A stretch of 64,000 bases of DNA from CAJCJE01 sp036494465 (GCA_036494465.1 DASXOJ010000115.1:1-64000); one strand, 5' to 3'. Positions 40,531 through 50,110 are shown, numbered from the stretch's first letter. The notes: generated by a model not told the origin, from the sequence alone. A program made the numbers and translations.

Positions 40531-41759
40531 AGGGCACGGGCACCGCGCTCGCGGTGGTCGCCGGCCTCGGCGGCCTGGCCGTGCACCTGTTCGCGCGGCG
40601 CGCGCCCTGGCGACGGCACCCCTGGTACCTGCCCGGGATGGGCATCGGCATCGCGGGCAGCGAAGCGGGTATCCCGGTCGCCGCCGCGCAGATCGCGGCT
40701 GGTGCGGTCGCGGCTGGACTGGGCGCGCACCGGAGCAGGATCGGTATCGCCGGGCTCGCGGTGACCGCGTGCACCGCCAGCGGCCTGCTCCGGTTGCACC
40801 ACATCGCGACGCAGACCTCGGTCGCCGAACTCAACGGCGCGCTGTCCGACGCGCTCGGCTTCGACCGCACGCCGATCGAGGTGCCCAAGCGCCGCCGCAC
40901 CCGGCAGCGCTCCTACCTTGCTGAGCGGAACCTCGCCTACGGCACCGACCCCACGCAGGTGCTCGACATCTGGCGGTGCCCCGATCTGCCGCGCGACGCG
41001 GGAGCAGGCGTGCTGGTGATGGTGCACGGCGGATCGTGGATCGGCGGCAGCAAGCGGATGGCCAGCCCCGGCCTGCTCGCCGAACTGGCCGAACGCGGCT
41101 GGGTGTGCGTGTCCATCGACTACCGGCTCGGGCCCCGCAACCGCTGGCCGAGCGCGATCGTGGACGTGAAACGGGCGATCGCCTGGACCCGCGCGAACAT
41201 CGCGGAGTACGGCGGCGATCCGTCGTTCGTCGCGATCTCCGGCGGTTCGGCGGGCGGTCACCTTGCGGCGCTGGCGGCGTTGAGCGGCAACGATCCCCGT
41301 TTCCAGCCCGGTTTCACCGAAGCGGACACCTCGGTGCAGGCGGCTGCGCTGCTCTACGGCGTCTACGACCTGACCGCGCGCAACGACGACGGCTCGACCC
41401 GGCTGCGCGACTTCCTGCGCCGCATCATGTTCGACACCGGCTTCCCCGAGGACACCGTGACCTGGCGCGCGGCTTCCCCGGTGTGGCGGCTGCACTCGGA
41501 CGCGCCGCCGATGTTCGTGGTGCACGGCGACCGCGACGAGATCGTCAGCGTCGGTCAGGCCCGCCAGTTCATCGAAGCGGCTCGTCCCTACGCGGGATCC
41601 GTCGGCTACGCGGAACTGCCCTACGCGCACCACGCCTTCGACATGCTGCCCTCCGCGCGGGTGCGGGCCACCGAGTACGCGATCGGGCAATTCCTGGACG
41701 TGACGCGGGACCGGGCCAAGAACCCGGTCCCGGCCAGTTCAGTCGAAGAGGACCACTGA
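40527..41759 (+). CDS. Membrane-anchored alpha/beta hydrolase, HSL/carboxylesterase family
   Basis: About 410 residues from GTG at 40527. The first about 100 residues hold three or four hydrophobic stretches (LAVVAGLGGLAVHLF; GIPVAAAQIAAGAVAAGLG). The catalytic domain has the oxyanion motif MVHGGSWIGGSKR, nucleophile elbow ISGGSAGGHLAALAAL, acid Asp in VVHGDRDEIVS and a late AHHAFDML His. This matches the hormone-sensitive-lipase family; the N-terminal membrane part resembles Lip-type mycobacterial esterases. Substrate probably a lipid or short-chain ester. It converges with the mycothiol dehydrogenase gene with a 21-base overlap at the 3' ends. Confidence 0.85.
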   Translation: MKGTGTALAVVAGLGGLAVHLFARRAPWRRHPWYLPGMGIGIAGSEAGIPVAAAQIAAGAVAAGLGAHRSRIGIAGLAVTACTASGLLRLHHIATQTSVAELNGALSDALGFDRTPIEVPKRRRTRQRSYLAERNLAYGTDPTQVLDIWRCPDLPRDAGAGVLVMVHGGSWIGGSKRMASPGLLAELAERGWVCVSIDYRLGPRNRWPSAIVDVKRAIAWTRANIAEYGGDPSFVAISGGSAGGHLAALAALSGNDPRFQPGFTEADTSVQAAALLYGVYDLTARNDDGSTRLRDFLRRIMFDTGFPEDTVTWRAASPVWRLHSDAPPMFVVHGDRDEIVSVGQARQFIEAARPYAGSVGYAELPYAHHAFDMLPSARVRATEYAIGQFLDVTRDRAKNPVPASSVEEDH

Positions 41760-42827
41760 GCGCAGCACGTCGCCGCCGTGCATCTTGCCGAACGCGGCTT
41801 CGACGTCGCCAAGACCGATCTCCTCGGTCACGAACGCGTCCAGGTCGAGCCTGCCCTGCTGGTAGAGCTCGGTGAGCATGGGGAAGTCGCGGGTCGGCAG
41901 GCAGTCGCCGTACCAGGACGACTTGAGCGCGCCACCGTGGCTGAACAGGTCGATCATCGGCATCTCGATGCGCAGGTCAGGGGTGGGCACGCCGACCAGC
42001 ACCACGGTGCCTGCCAGGTCGCGGGCGTAGAACGCCTGCTTCCAGGTTTCCGGGCGGCCGACCGCGTCGATCACCACATTGGCGCCGAAGCCGCCGGTCA
42101 GGTCCTTGACCGCCTCGACGACGTCGAATTCCTTGGCGTTGATGGTGTGCGTCGCGCCGAAGTGGCGGGCCTTGTGCAGCTTGTTCGGGTCGGTGTCGAC
42201 GGCGATGATCGTGGTCGCCCCGGCCAGGTATGACCCGGCGATCGCGCCGTCGCCGACCCCGCCGCACCCGATCACGGCCACCGAATCGCCCCGGCCGACC
42301 CCGCCGGTGTTGATGGCCGCGCCGATGCCCGCCATCACGCCACACCCGAGCAGCCCGACGGCCGCCGGTCGCGCGGCCGGGTCGACCTTGGTGCACTGGC
42401 CGGAGTGCACCAGCGTCTTCTCGATGAACGCGCCGATGCCCAGCGCGGGGGAGAGCTTGGTGCCGTCGGTCAGCGTCATCGGCTGCTTGGCGTTGTGCGT
42501 GTTGAAGCAGTACCAGGGCTGACCGCGTCGGCAGGCCCGGCATTCGCCGCACACCGCGCGCCAGTTCAGGACCACGAAGTCGCCCGGTTTGACGTCGGTG
42601 ACGCCCTCGCCGATCTCCTCAACGATGCCCGCGGCCTCGTGCCCGAGCAGGAACGGGAAGTCGTCGTTGATCCCGCCCTCGCGGTAGTGCAGGTCGGTAT
42701 GGCACACGCCGCACGCCTGCACCCGCACCACGGCCTCGCCGGGTCCGGGATCGGGCACGATGATGTCGGCGACCTCGACGGGTTCGCCCTTGGCGCGGGC
42801 GATGACGCCCCGAACCTGTTGCGGCAC
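41739..42827 (-). CDS. S-(hydroxymethyl)mycothiol dehydrogenase (mycothiol-dependent formaldehyde dehydrogenase)
   Basis: A 362-residue zinc alcohol dehydrogenase; GTG at 42827 has GGAGG five bases upstream. Catalytic zinc ligands lie in ACGVCHTDLHYREGG and GHEAAG. Structural zinc cysteines are C93, C96, C99 and C107 (CGECRACRRGQPWYC). The cofactor loop is VIGCGGVGDGAIAG. The sequence FNTHNAKQPMTLTDG is characteristic of the mycothiol-dependent class rather than the glutathione one. It oxidises the mycothiol-formaldehyde adduct, with NAD, in formaldehyde detoxification. Presence implies mycothiol synthesis, so an actinobacterial host. The usual beta-lactamase-fold partner gene is not adjacent. 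Confidence 0.92.
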   Translation of the reverse strand: MPQQVRGVIARAKGEPVEVADIIVPDPGPGEAVVRVQACGVCHTDLHYREGGINDDFPFLLGHEAAGIVEEIGEGVTDVKPGDFVVLNWRAVCGECRACRRGQPWYCFNTHNAKQPMTLTDGTKLSPALGIGAFIEKTLVHSGQCTKVDPAARPAAVGLLGCGVMAGIGAAINTGGVGRGDSVAVIGCGGVGDGAIAGSYLAGATTIIAVDTDPNKLHKARHFGATHTINAKEFDVVEAVKDLTGGFGANVVIDAVGRPETWKQAFYARDLAGTVVLVGVPTPDLRIEMPMIDLFSHGGALKSSWYGDCLPTRDFPMLTELYQQGRLDLDAFVTEEIGLGDVEAAFGKMHGGDVLRSVVLFD

Positions 42828-42928
42828 AGCAACCTCCAATACACCGGTGGATCAGCCTTCACACCGTATGCGAACTGGACCATGTGTGCGACGTTGACAC
42901 TGTCATATAACAGTGTCACGCTGGCAGC

Positions 42929-43531
42929 ATGCCGACCGAAGCGCAGTGGACCATCGACGAGCTCGCCCAGCTCGTCGGCGAAGCGCTGGGCGCGGACTAC
43001 GCGGGTCAGACCAACGGCCGGGTCCGCGAGGTGCCGGATCGGCGAACCATCCGCTGGTACACCACGATCGGCCTGCTCGACCGGCCCGCCGCCATGCGTG
43101 GCCGGACCGCCCTCTACGGCAGGCGGCACCTGCTGCAACTGGTGGCAGTGAAGCGACTCCAGGCCGACGGCCGCACCATCGCCGAAGTCCAGGAAGCCCT
43201 GCTCGGCGCCGCCGACGTCACCCTCGACGAGCTGGCCCACCTGGCCGAACTCCCGGTTGCACCACCGTCGGCGGCACGCCTGGCATCGCCCGCCGCGCCA
43301 CCCGCGCGTTTCTGGGCTGCCCGGCCCGCGTCACCCAGCCCGAACGCGGCGCTGATTCCCGGCGTCCGGCTCGCGAACGGCGTGACGCTGGTCCTCGATG
43401 GCGCGCCCCGCCCGCTCGACGCCGCCGACCTCACCGCGATCGCCGACGCCGCGACCGCACTACTCGACGTACTGCACGAACGCGGCCTCGCCACCGAAAG
43501 CGCCGCACCCAACGAAGGGGGCCCAGCATGA
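42929..43531 (+). CDS. MerR-like transcriptional regulator
   Basis: A 200-residue protein. The MerR-type winged helix is WTIDELAQLVGEAL then REVPDRRTIRWYTTIGLLDRPAAMRGRTALYGRRHLLQLVAVKRLQADG, with an insert of about 15 residues between the two helices. The C-terminal half is Ala/Pro-rich with VTLVLDGAPRPLDAADLTAIADAA, not a known ligand domain. It overlaps the VIT/VWA gene by four bases (ATGA), so the pair is co-translated. The regulator may sense the VWA protein or its own signal. Confidence 0.8.
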   Translation: MPTEAQWTIDELAQLVGEALGADYAGQTNGRVREVPDRRTIRWYTTIGLLDRPAAMRGRTALYGRRHLLQLVAVKRLQADGRTIAEVQEALLGAADVTLDELAHLAELPVAPPSAARLASPAAPPARFWAARPASPSPNAALIPGVRLANGVTLVLDGAPRPLDAADLTAIADAATALLDVLHERGLATESAAPNEGGPA

Positions 43532-45804
43532 TTCCCATCCGGCACCTGACCGACGCCGAACTGCCCGAACGCGACACCGAGGCCGGCTTCGGCGCGCTGC
43601 GCACCGAACGCGGCAACCTGCCGCTGACCAGCATCGACATCGCCGCGGAAGTCACCGGCCTCGCCGTCCGGACCACGCTCACCCAGGGCTTCCAGAACCC
43701 GTACGACGAACCGCTGGAAGCCACCTACATCTTCCCGCTCCCGGACCGAGCCGCCGTCACCGCGCTGTCGCTGCGCGCCGACGGGCGCACCGTCGACGGG
43801 GTGCTGCGCGAACGCGGGCAGGCTCGCGCCGACTACCAGCAGGCCATCGATGCCGGGCAGCGTGCGGCGATCGTGGAGGAGGAACGGCCGGGCCTGTTCA
43901 CCATGCGGGTCGGCAACATCGCCAAGCACGAGCGGGTAACCGTGCGCGTCGAGCTGGCCGGATTGCTGCCGTTCGACGACGGCGAGGCCACCTTCCGCTT
44001 CCCGCTCGTGGTCGCGCCCCGATACATCCCCGGTGCCCCAACGGGTTCCGCGCCGGTCGGCGACGGCACCAGCCGGGACACCGACGCGGTACCGGACGCG
44101 TCCCGGATCACCCCGCCGGTGTTGCTGCCCGGTTTCCCCAACCCGGTCGCGCTGTCCGCGACGGTCGACATCGACCCGGCCGGTCTCGCCTTCGGCGAGA
44201 TCGCGACGAGTCTGCCGGTGCGGACCGAGGAGAACGGCCGGCGGCTGCGACTGGATCCGGGGGAGCGGGCGAACCAGGACTTCATCGTCCGGCTGCGCCT
44301 CGGCGAGACGCCGGGTTCGGTCGCGGTGCGCGAAGGCACGGTCGCGGTCACTCTCGTCCCACCCACCGGCGCCGCGCCCGCGCGCCCACGTGACGTGGTG
44401 CTGGTACTTGACCGCTCGGGCAGCATGTCCGGCTGGAAGATGGTGGCCGCCCGCCGCGCCGCCGCGCGGATCGTGGACACCCTCACCGACGCGGACGCGT
44501 TCGCGGTGCTCGCCTTCGACCACCAGATCGACTATCCGGACCAACTCCCTCACGGCCTGGTCCCGGCCAACGACCGCAACCGGTTCCGCGCCGTCGAATT
44601 CCTCGCAAGCCTGACCGCGCGCGGCGGCACCGAAATGCTGTCACCCGTCCAGACCGGCGCGCGACTGCTCGGTGGGGCAGCTGACCGCGAACGCGTGCTG
44701 GTACTGGTGACCGATGGCCAGGTCGGCAACGAGGACCAGATCCTGAACGCGATCGCGCCCGGCATCACCGGCATCCGGGTGCACACGGTCGGGATCGACA
44801 CCGCCGTCAACGCCGCGTTCCTGACCCGGTTCGCATCGTTGACCGGTGGCCGCTGCGAACTCGTCGAATCCGAGGACCGCCTTGATGCCGCGTTGCGCGC
44901 CATCCACCACCGCATCGCCGCACCGCTGGTCACCGAACTGCGCGTGCTCGACGTGGCGGACGTGGCCCCGCAACCGATCCCGGACCTGTTCCCCGGCGCT
45001 CCGCTGCTGCTCACCGGACGCGTCACCGGCGACGTCGACACTGTCACGGTCGTCGGCAAGGACGTGAACGGCGCGGAATGGCGGCGCACGCTCACCGCGC
45101 ATCCCAGCGACAATCCGGCGCTCGGTGCGATCTGGGCTCGCGCGCGCATCCGCGACCTTGAGGACCAGTACGCGATCGGCGACCAGGACCAGCTCGACCG
45201 ACTGGCACAGCGGATCGTCGCGACCTCGCTGGAATTCGGTGTGCTCTCCCGGTTCACCGCGTTCGTCGCGGTCGATTCGCGGGTTGTCACCGAAGGCGGT
45301 CGACCGCGCCAGGTGACCCAGCCCGTCGACCTGCCCGCGACCTGGGCGGTGCTAGAGTCAGCGCCGATATTGGCCGCTGGTGGCCCGGTCGCCTTCGGCG
45401 CCGCCGCCGCGCCCGCGCGGGGCCGGACGCGCGCCAAGCGGACCCACGTCAGGCGGGAACTCTCGCGGAGCATGCCGCAGGCGCCCATTCCGGACCCGGT
45501 GCGCGAATTCGCCGAGCGGGCGAAAAAGAAGCTGCTGGAATCGGCTTCGCTGGGGTTGTCCGAACGGATCAACGCATTGGACGAACTGGCCGAATCAATT
45601 GGCGCCGCGCTGCCGGAATTCGTCGCGGCCGGTCTCGGTCAGTGGGAAGTCCTCATGCTCACCGAATTCGCCGCCACGCGTGCGACGCCGATCGCCGACG
45701 AGGATGACCTGGTGCGCCGCTGGGCGCGAGCCATCGGCCTGCTGGAGCACCTGACCGGGACGAAAACTCCCAGCACACCCCGCCGTCCGTTCTGGAAACG
45801 CTAG
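43528..45804 (+). CDS. VIT plus von Willebrand factor A domain protein
   Basis: A 758-residue soluble protein without signal peptide. Residues about 10-140 are a VIT domain (VRTTLTQGFQNPYDEPLEATYIFPLPDRAAV, RADYQQAIDAG, ERPGLFTMRVGNI). The VWA domain from about 288 has an intact metal site: DRSGS at 295-299, the Thr in RGGTEML and VTDGQVGN. A beta-rich region and a helical C-terminus follow. In animals this pair is found in inter-alpha-trypsin inhibitor heavy chains; bacterial versions are of unknown role and are cytoplasmic here. The upstream MerR-like gene is translationally coupled. Confidence 0.88.
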   Translation: MIPIRHLTDAELPERDTEAGFGALRTERGNLPLTSIDIAAEVTGLAVRTTLTQGFQNPYDEPLEATYIFPLPDRAAVTALSLRADGRTVDGVLRERGQARADYQQAIDAGQRAAIVEEERPGLFTMRVGNIAKHERVTVRVELAGLLPFDDGEATFRFPLVVAPRYIPGAPTGSAPVGDGTSRDTDAVPDASRITPPVLLPGFPNPVALSATVDIDPAGLAFGEIATSLPVRTEENGRRLRLDPGERANQDFIVRLRLGETPGSVAVREGTVAVTLVPPTGAAPARPRDVVLVLDRSGSMSGWKMVAARRAAARIVDTLTDADAFAVLAFDHQIDYPDQLPHGLVPANDRNRFRAVEFLASLTARGGTEMLSPVQTGARLLGGAADRERVLVLVTDGQVGNEDQILNAIAPGITGIRVHTVGIDTAVNAAFLTRFASLTGGRCELVESEDRLDAALRAIHHRIAAPLVTELRVLDVADVAPQPIPDLFPGAPLLLTGRVTGDVDTVTVVGKDVNGAEWRRTLTAHPSDNPALGAIWARARIRDLEDQYAIGDQDQLDRLAQRIVATSLEFGVLSRFTAFVAVDSRVVTEGGRPRQVTQPVDLPATWAVLESAPILAAGGPVAFGAAAAPARGRTRAKRTHVRRELSRSMPQAPIPDPVREFAERAKKKLLESASLGLSERINALDELAESIGAALPEFVAAGLGQWEVLMLTEFAATRATPIADEDDLVRRWARAIGLLEHLTGTKTPSTPRRPFWKR

Positions 45805-47247
45805 TCATCCCAGGCGTGGTGTGACCATTCGGACGGAGTTCGGGACTCTTGGCATGCCGCCCGGGGCCGATGCGTATTCGGGAACGCCGACGCAGGTGAA
45901 CAACAAGCCGTCCAGTTGCCGGCCGAGCAGCGCGGGCAGCAGGCTGTCGGCGAAGGTCATGCCGCGGGCGCCTGCGCCGAGGGCGTAGGCGAGCAGGTGC
46001 AGCCTGCCTTCCGCGATGCCCGCCGCGAGCTGCGCTTCGCGATATTGCCGGTCATCGAGGCCGCTGATGTCCTCGGCGGCGATCACGACGAAGGCGGCGT
46101 CGCGGCCGAGGCCCTGGTCGACGCAGACGTGGTAGAGCTCCTCGCGCAGGTCACCGGTGCGTACCGCGGTCGACAGGTCCGGCCAGCGGTACACGCCAGG
46201 GGTGAACCCGTCGACGTCGTGCACCACGACCCAGTGCGGCACGCTGATGCCCCGCAGCGCCACGCCGAGCGAGGTGAGCAGCAGGTCCTTGGACAGTCCG
46301 CGGGACGGATCCATCAGGGACTGCGACCCGCGAGCGAGGACCACGTTCTCCACGGGTTTGCCGCCGCGCAAGGGGACGTCGACCGGCGAGCCGCGATCCC
46401 ACGCCGCCCCGAGCGCGCCGTTCTCGCCTGCCCGCTGCGCGGACGTGACGAGCGGAAACTCGACCGGCGCGTTGTCCACCGCGCCCGGTGTGGCCGGACC
46501 GCTCGCGCGGACCGCAGGCGCGTTCTCGCCGAGCGCGACCACGGCGACCGGCCACTCCTGGACGCCGTCCGCACCGACGAGCGCGGCAACGGCCCGATCC
46601 GGAAATCGGGTGTACAGCCGTGCCGGGATGCCCGCCGAGTCGGTCGCCGCCAGCAACTGCGACAGCATCGTGCCCGCATCCCAGTAGACGTGGCGGAAAC
46701 CGCGCTCGCGGTAACGCCAGCCGGTCCGCCACGGCACGCCGGTGACGACCAGGACCGGCGCGTCGCCGTGCGGGGGCGGCCCGATCAGCACCAGGCTGTG
46801 GTCCTGCGGGTGGTACCAGTACACGCCGGCCGGGAGCAGGCCACCCTCGGGCACGGCGACGTAGAGCTCCAACGGGAACCGGCCACCCGCGGAACCCGCG
46901 GCACGGAACAGCAGGGTGCCGTACGGACGTTGCATGGTGCGCACCACCCCGGCGGCCAGGTGCAGTATCCGGGCCAGCTGCCCCAGGTCCAGTTCGGCGC
47001 GCGCGACGTCCACGGTCCCGGCCAGCACGTCGACGGCCCCGGCGGCGGTGGCAGGCAACTCGGTGGGCAGCGGCACGCGCGGCAGCGTCTCCGGATACCT
47101 CTTGTAGAACCAGGGCAACCGGTCCAGGTCGTTGACGACGAGATCGCGCAACACCCTCGGATCGTCAACTGGTGGATCCCAGTGGGTGGCTTCGTCGTAT
47201 GGCCCCGTCGAGGTGAGTCGGTGCAGCGTCTGCGTCGCCGTTTCCAC
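45805..47247 (-). CDS. SagB-type FMN-dependent nitroreductase-fold oxidoreductase
   Basis: About 480 residues from GTG at 47247 (a TTG 21 bases upstream is possible). It has two nitroreductase-fold halves: an N-terminal one (RPYGTLLFRAAGSAGGRFPLELYV, PAGVYWYHPQDHSLVLIG) and a C-terminal one (RGGKPVENVVLARGSQ, HLLAYALGAGARGMTF with the FMN-binding GARGMTF loop). SagB-type enzymes oxidise azolines in ribosomal peptides, but many homologues occur in other contexts. No peptide precursor or YcaO gene is seen nearby. It is divergent from a FAD monooxygenase gene with 152 bases between starts, and belongs to a redox-gene cluster. Confidence 0.82.
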   Translation of the reverse strand: METATQTLHRLTSTGPYDEATHWDPPVDDPRVLRDLVVNDLDRLPWFYKRYPETLPRVPLPTELPATAAGAVDVLAGTVDVARAELDLGQLARILHLAAGVVRTMQRPYGTLLFRAAGSAGGRFPLELYVAVPEGGLLPAGVYWYHPQDHSLVLIGPPPHGDAPVLVVTGVPWRTGWRYRERGFRHVYWDAGTMLSQLLAATDSAGIPARLYTRFPDRAVAALVGADGVQEWPVAVVALGENAPAVRASGPATPGAVDNAPVEFPLVTSAQRAGENGALGAAWDRGSPVDVPLRGGKPVENVVLARGSQSLMDPSRGLSKDLLLTSLGVALRGISVPHWVVVHDVDGFTPGVYRWPDLSTAVRTGDLREELYHVCVDQGLGRDAAFVVIAAEDISGLDDRQYREAQLAAGIAEGRLHLLAYALGAGARGMTFADSLLPALLGRQLDGLLFTCVGVPEYASAPGGMPRVPNSVRMVTPRLG

Positions 47248-47399
47248 CTGGGGATTCTGGCACAGCAACCGCGGGCGGCGTGGTCTCTGATGATTTTCTG
47301 AGATCCATCGGCAACGCTCGGCTACGTCATCGATACAGCGCGGTTCTTTTGGCGCCGCGCGGTAGAGCGAGCCGTTCGTTGCCGGTGGAGGTCTGTGCG

Positions 47400-48971
47400 G
47401 TGTCCAGCGAAGTCCTTGACTACCTTGTTGTGGGTGCCGGCCCTGCCGGGCTCCAGTTGGCGCACGATCTCGATCGCGCCGGGCGCGACTATCTGGTCGT
47501 CGAGGCGGGTGGCGCGCCGGGCATGTTCTTCAGCAAATACCCCCGGCACCGCACGTTGATCTCCATCAACAAGGTGCACACCGGGTACGACGACCCCGAG
47601 CTGCGCATGCGGATGGACTGGAACTCGCTGCTCTCGGAAAACCCGGACCTGCTGTTCACCCGGTACAGCAAGAAGTTCCTGCCGCCCGCCGATACCTTGC
47701 TGCGCTACCTCGCCGACTTCGTCGAGGCGACCGGCGTCAAGGTCCGGTTCAACACCAGGGTGACGCGGATCAGCAAGCCTGACGATTTCCACGTCGAACT
47801 CGAATCCGGCGACGAGATCGTCGCCAAGCGGGTGGTCATCGCGACCGGCCTGTCCCTGCCCAACGTGCCCGACATTCCCGGTATCGAACTCGCCGAACAG
47901 TACGCGGACGTCTCGGTCGACCCGGAGGACTTCGTCGACCAGAAGGTGCTGATCGTGGGCAAGGCGAACTCCGCGTTCGAGACCGCCGACAACCTGATCG
48001 AAACCGCGGCCGTCATCCACGTCGCCGGGCCGAACCCGTTGAAGCTGGCCTGGCGCACGCACTTCGTCGGCCACCTGCGCGCCTCCAGCAACAACCTGCT
48101 CGACACCTACCAGCTCAAGTTACAGAACGCCCTGCTCGACGGGCACGTGCGCAACATCGAGCGGGACGCGGACGGCGGCTACAAGGTCACCTTCGGGTTC
48201 ACCCGCGCGCAGGAGATCTTCAAGGACATCCACTACGACCGGATCATCGTGTGCACCGGGTTCCGGTTCGACGCGTCCATCTTCTCCGACGACCTCAAGC
48301 CCGAACTGGTCATCAACGACCGCTTCCCGGCGCAGACCTCCGCATGGGAGTCGGTGAACATCCCCGACCTGTACTTCACCGGCACGCTCTCGCAGATGCG
48401 CGACTTCAAGAAGAGCACCAGCGCGTTCATCCACGGCTTCCGCTACTGCGCCCGCGCCCTCCAGCACGTGCTGGAGGAGCGCTACGAGGGCGTTGCGTGG
48501 CCGAGCGAGGAGCTGTCCCCGGCACCGGACGCGGTAATGGACAAGATCATCGAGCGGGTGAACCGATCGTCCGCGCTGTTCCAGCAGTTCGGGTTCATCG
48601 GCGACCTGGTCACCGTCGACGAGCAGGCTCGCACCGCGCGGCACTACGCGGAAGTCCCGGTCGACTACATCGCCGACAGCGACCTCGGCACGTCGTCGAG
48701 CTACTTCGTGATCACCCTCGACTATGGCCCCGATCACGACAAGTACGACCCGTTCGACAGCACAGCGCGGCAGCGGATCAGCCAGAGCGAGACCGAGCAC
48801 GCGGACGAGGGCCACTACCTGCATCCGGTCGTGCGGCACTATCGCGACGGCGAACTGGCCGGTATCCACCACGTGACCGAGAACCTGGAGAACGAGTGGA
48901 CCAACCCGGACGTGCACCGAGCCCCGCTCGCCGCGTTCATCGCGAAGCAGACCGGCGCGGTCCGGGCCTGA
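47400..48971 (+). CDS. FAD-dependent oxidoreductase, FOXRED2/flavin-monooxygenase-like
   Basis: A 523-residue protein; GTG at 47400 has GGAGG eight bases upstream. FAD loop GAGPAG at residues 12-17 in LDYLVVGAGPAGLQLAHDL. The run MFFSKYPRHRTLISINKVHTGYDD and the second nucleotide motif VLIVGKANSAFETADNL resemble the eukaryotic FOXRED2 group and flavin monooxygenases. A C-terminal about 100-residue extension holds SSSYFVITLDYG. It is the first of three tightly packed genes: the next begins two bases after its stop. Probably hydroxylates or oxidises a small molecule; the substrate is unknown. Confidence 0.85.
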   Translation: MSSEVLDYLVVGAGPAGLQLAHDLDRAGRDYLVVEAGGAPGMFFSKYPRHRTLISINKVHTGYDDPELRMRMDWNSLLSENPDLLFTRYSKKFLPPADTLLRYLADFVEATGVKVRFNTRVTRISKPDDFHVELESGDEIVAKRVVIATGLSLPNVPDIPGIELAEQYADVSVDPEDFVDQKVLIVGKANSAFETADNLIETAAVIHVAGPNPLKLAWRTHFVGHLRASSNNLLDTYQLKLQNALLDGHVRNIERDADGGYKVTFGFTRAQEIFKDIHYDRIIVCTGFRFDASIFSDDLKPELVINDRFPAQTSAWESVNIPDLYFTGTLSQMRDFKKSTSAFIHGFRYCARALQHVLEERYEGVAWPSEELSPAPDAVMDKIIERVNRSSALFQQFGFIGDLVTVDEQARTARHYAEVPVDYIADSDLGTSSSYFVITLDYGPDHDKYDPFDSTARQRISQSETEHADEGHYLHPVVRHYRDGELAGIHHVTENLENEWTNPDVHRAPLAAFIAKQTGAVRA

Positions 48972-48972
48972 C

Positions 48973-50100
48973 ATGACCACCACGAGCCCCCGGTTGCTCA
49001 ACGTCGCCGCCTACCAGGCGGCGGCGAGCACCATCGTCGATCCGGTCTACTACGACTTCTTCGCCGGTGCGGCGCGCGACGAGATCACCATGCGCGCCAA
49101 CGAAAGCGCCCTCCAGCGGCTCTGCCTGCTGCCGAGGATCCTGCGCGGCAGCGACAACCGCGACCACTCGGTCGAGCTGTTCGGTACGCGGGCGTCGATG
49201 CCAATCCTGTTGTCGCCCACCGCGTTCCACAAGCTCGCGCACGCCGACGGTGAGCTGGCCACCGGCAGGGCTGCCGCGATCGCGGACACCATCATGATCG
49301 TCAGCATGGCGTCCACGGTGGCCGTCGAGGACATCGCGGCAGCCGCGCGGGCCGCTGTGCCCGGTCGCGATCCGTCGCTGTGGTTGCAGCTCTACCTCCA
49401 GCCCGACCTCGGCTTCACCGAGGCGATCGTGCGCAGGGGCGAGGCGGCGGGCGTCAAAGCGCTGGTGGTGACCGTCGACTCGCCAGTGCTCGGGCACCGC
49501 GAACGCGACGACGCGCACGACTTCCACGACCTGCCACCCGGCATGCGCTGCGAGAACCTGGTCGACCTGCGCGAAGGCTCTGTCAATACCGGCCCCCAAA
49601 AGGGGGCCCACCCCCTCCGGACGGGTCACGTCCGCCAGATCCAGATGAGCGCGGAACTGTCCTGGGAGCACATCACCTGGCTGCGCTCGATCACCGCGCT
49701 GCCGATCCTGCTCAAGGGCGTGCTGCACCCCGAGGACGCCCGGCTCGCCGTCGCGCACGGTGTGAACGGCCTGCTCGTGTCCAACCACGGTGGTCGCCAG
49801 CTCGACACCGTGCCCGCCACCATCCAGGCACTGCCCGAGATCGTGGCCGCGGTGCGTGGCCGCATCCCGATCGTGCTGGACGGCGGCATCCGGCGCGGCA
49901 CCGACGTGATCAAGGCGCTCGCGCTCGGCGCGGACGCGGTCGGCGTCGGCCGCCCGGTCATCTGGGGACTGGCCGTGGACGGCGAGAACGGCGTGCGCGG
50001 CGTGCTGGAGCTGCTGCGCGCGGAATTCGACCACGCGCTCGCGCTGTGCGGCGCCGCGTCCGTCGCCGACCTCAACCCGGATCTGATCCGCTCCTACTGA
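48973..50100 (+). CDS. FMN-dependent alpha-hydroxy-acid oxidase
   Basis: A 375-residue TIM-barrel flavoprotein. It begins LNVAAYQAAASTIVDPVYYDFFAGAARDEITMRAN, and has catalytic His272 with Arg275 in VSNHGGRQLD, Lys248 in LLKGV, and FMN phosphate loop IVLDGGIRRGTDV then GVGRPVI. Close to lactate/mandelate/glycolate oxidase-type enzymes: it oxidises an alpha-hydroxy acid to an alpha-keto acid. Residues 207-212 are encoded by a perfect GC-rich palindrome in the variable loop. Coupled by spacing to the FAD enzyme upstream and to the P450 downstream (10-base gap). In this setting the substrate may be a biosynthetic intermediate. Confidence 0.9.
   Translation: MTTTSPRLLNVAAYQAAASTIVDPVYYDFFAGAARDEITMRANESALQRLCLLPRILRGSDNRDHSVELFGTRASMPILLSPTAFHKLAHADGELATGRAAAIADTIMIVSMASTVAVEDIAAAARAAVPGRDPSLWLQLYLQPDLGFTEAIVRRGEAAGVKALVVTVDSPVLGHRERDDAHDFHDLPPGMRCENLVDLREGSVNTGPQKGAHPLRTGHVRQIQMSAELSWEHITWLRSITALPILLKGVLHPEDARLAVAHGVNGLLVSNHGGRQLDTVPATIQALPEIVAAVRGRIPIVLDGGIRRGTDVIKALALGADAVGVGRPVIWGLAVDGENGVRGVLELLRAEFDHALALCGAASVADLNPDLIRSY
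49591..49608. repeat. GC-rich palindrome inside the hydroxy-acid oxidase gene
   Basis: GGCCCCC-AAAA-GGGGGCC is a perfect 7-bp stem with a 4-base loop, within codons 207-212, and is followed by a C-rich stretch (CCCACCCCCTCC). Codon use in this stretch is unlike the rest of the gene. It lies in the loop-4 region that varies most within the family, so it looks like a small inserted repeat tolerated by the fold. Confidence 0.55.
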
Positions 50101-50110
50101 CGGGGCCCTC

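Noticed and set aside
47248..47399. RiPP precursor peptide between the SagB-type and FAD genes
   Set aside because: No short frame with a leader/core pattern or ribosome site; no YcaO or peptidase gene nearby.
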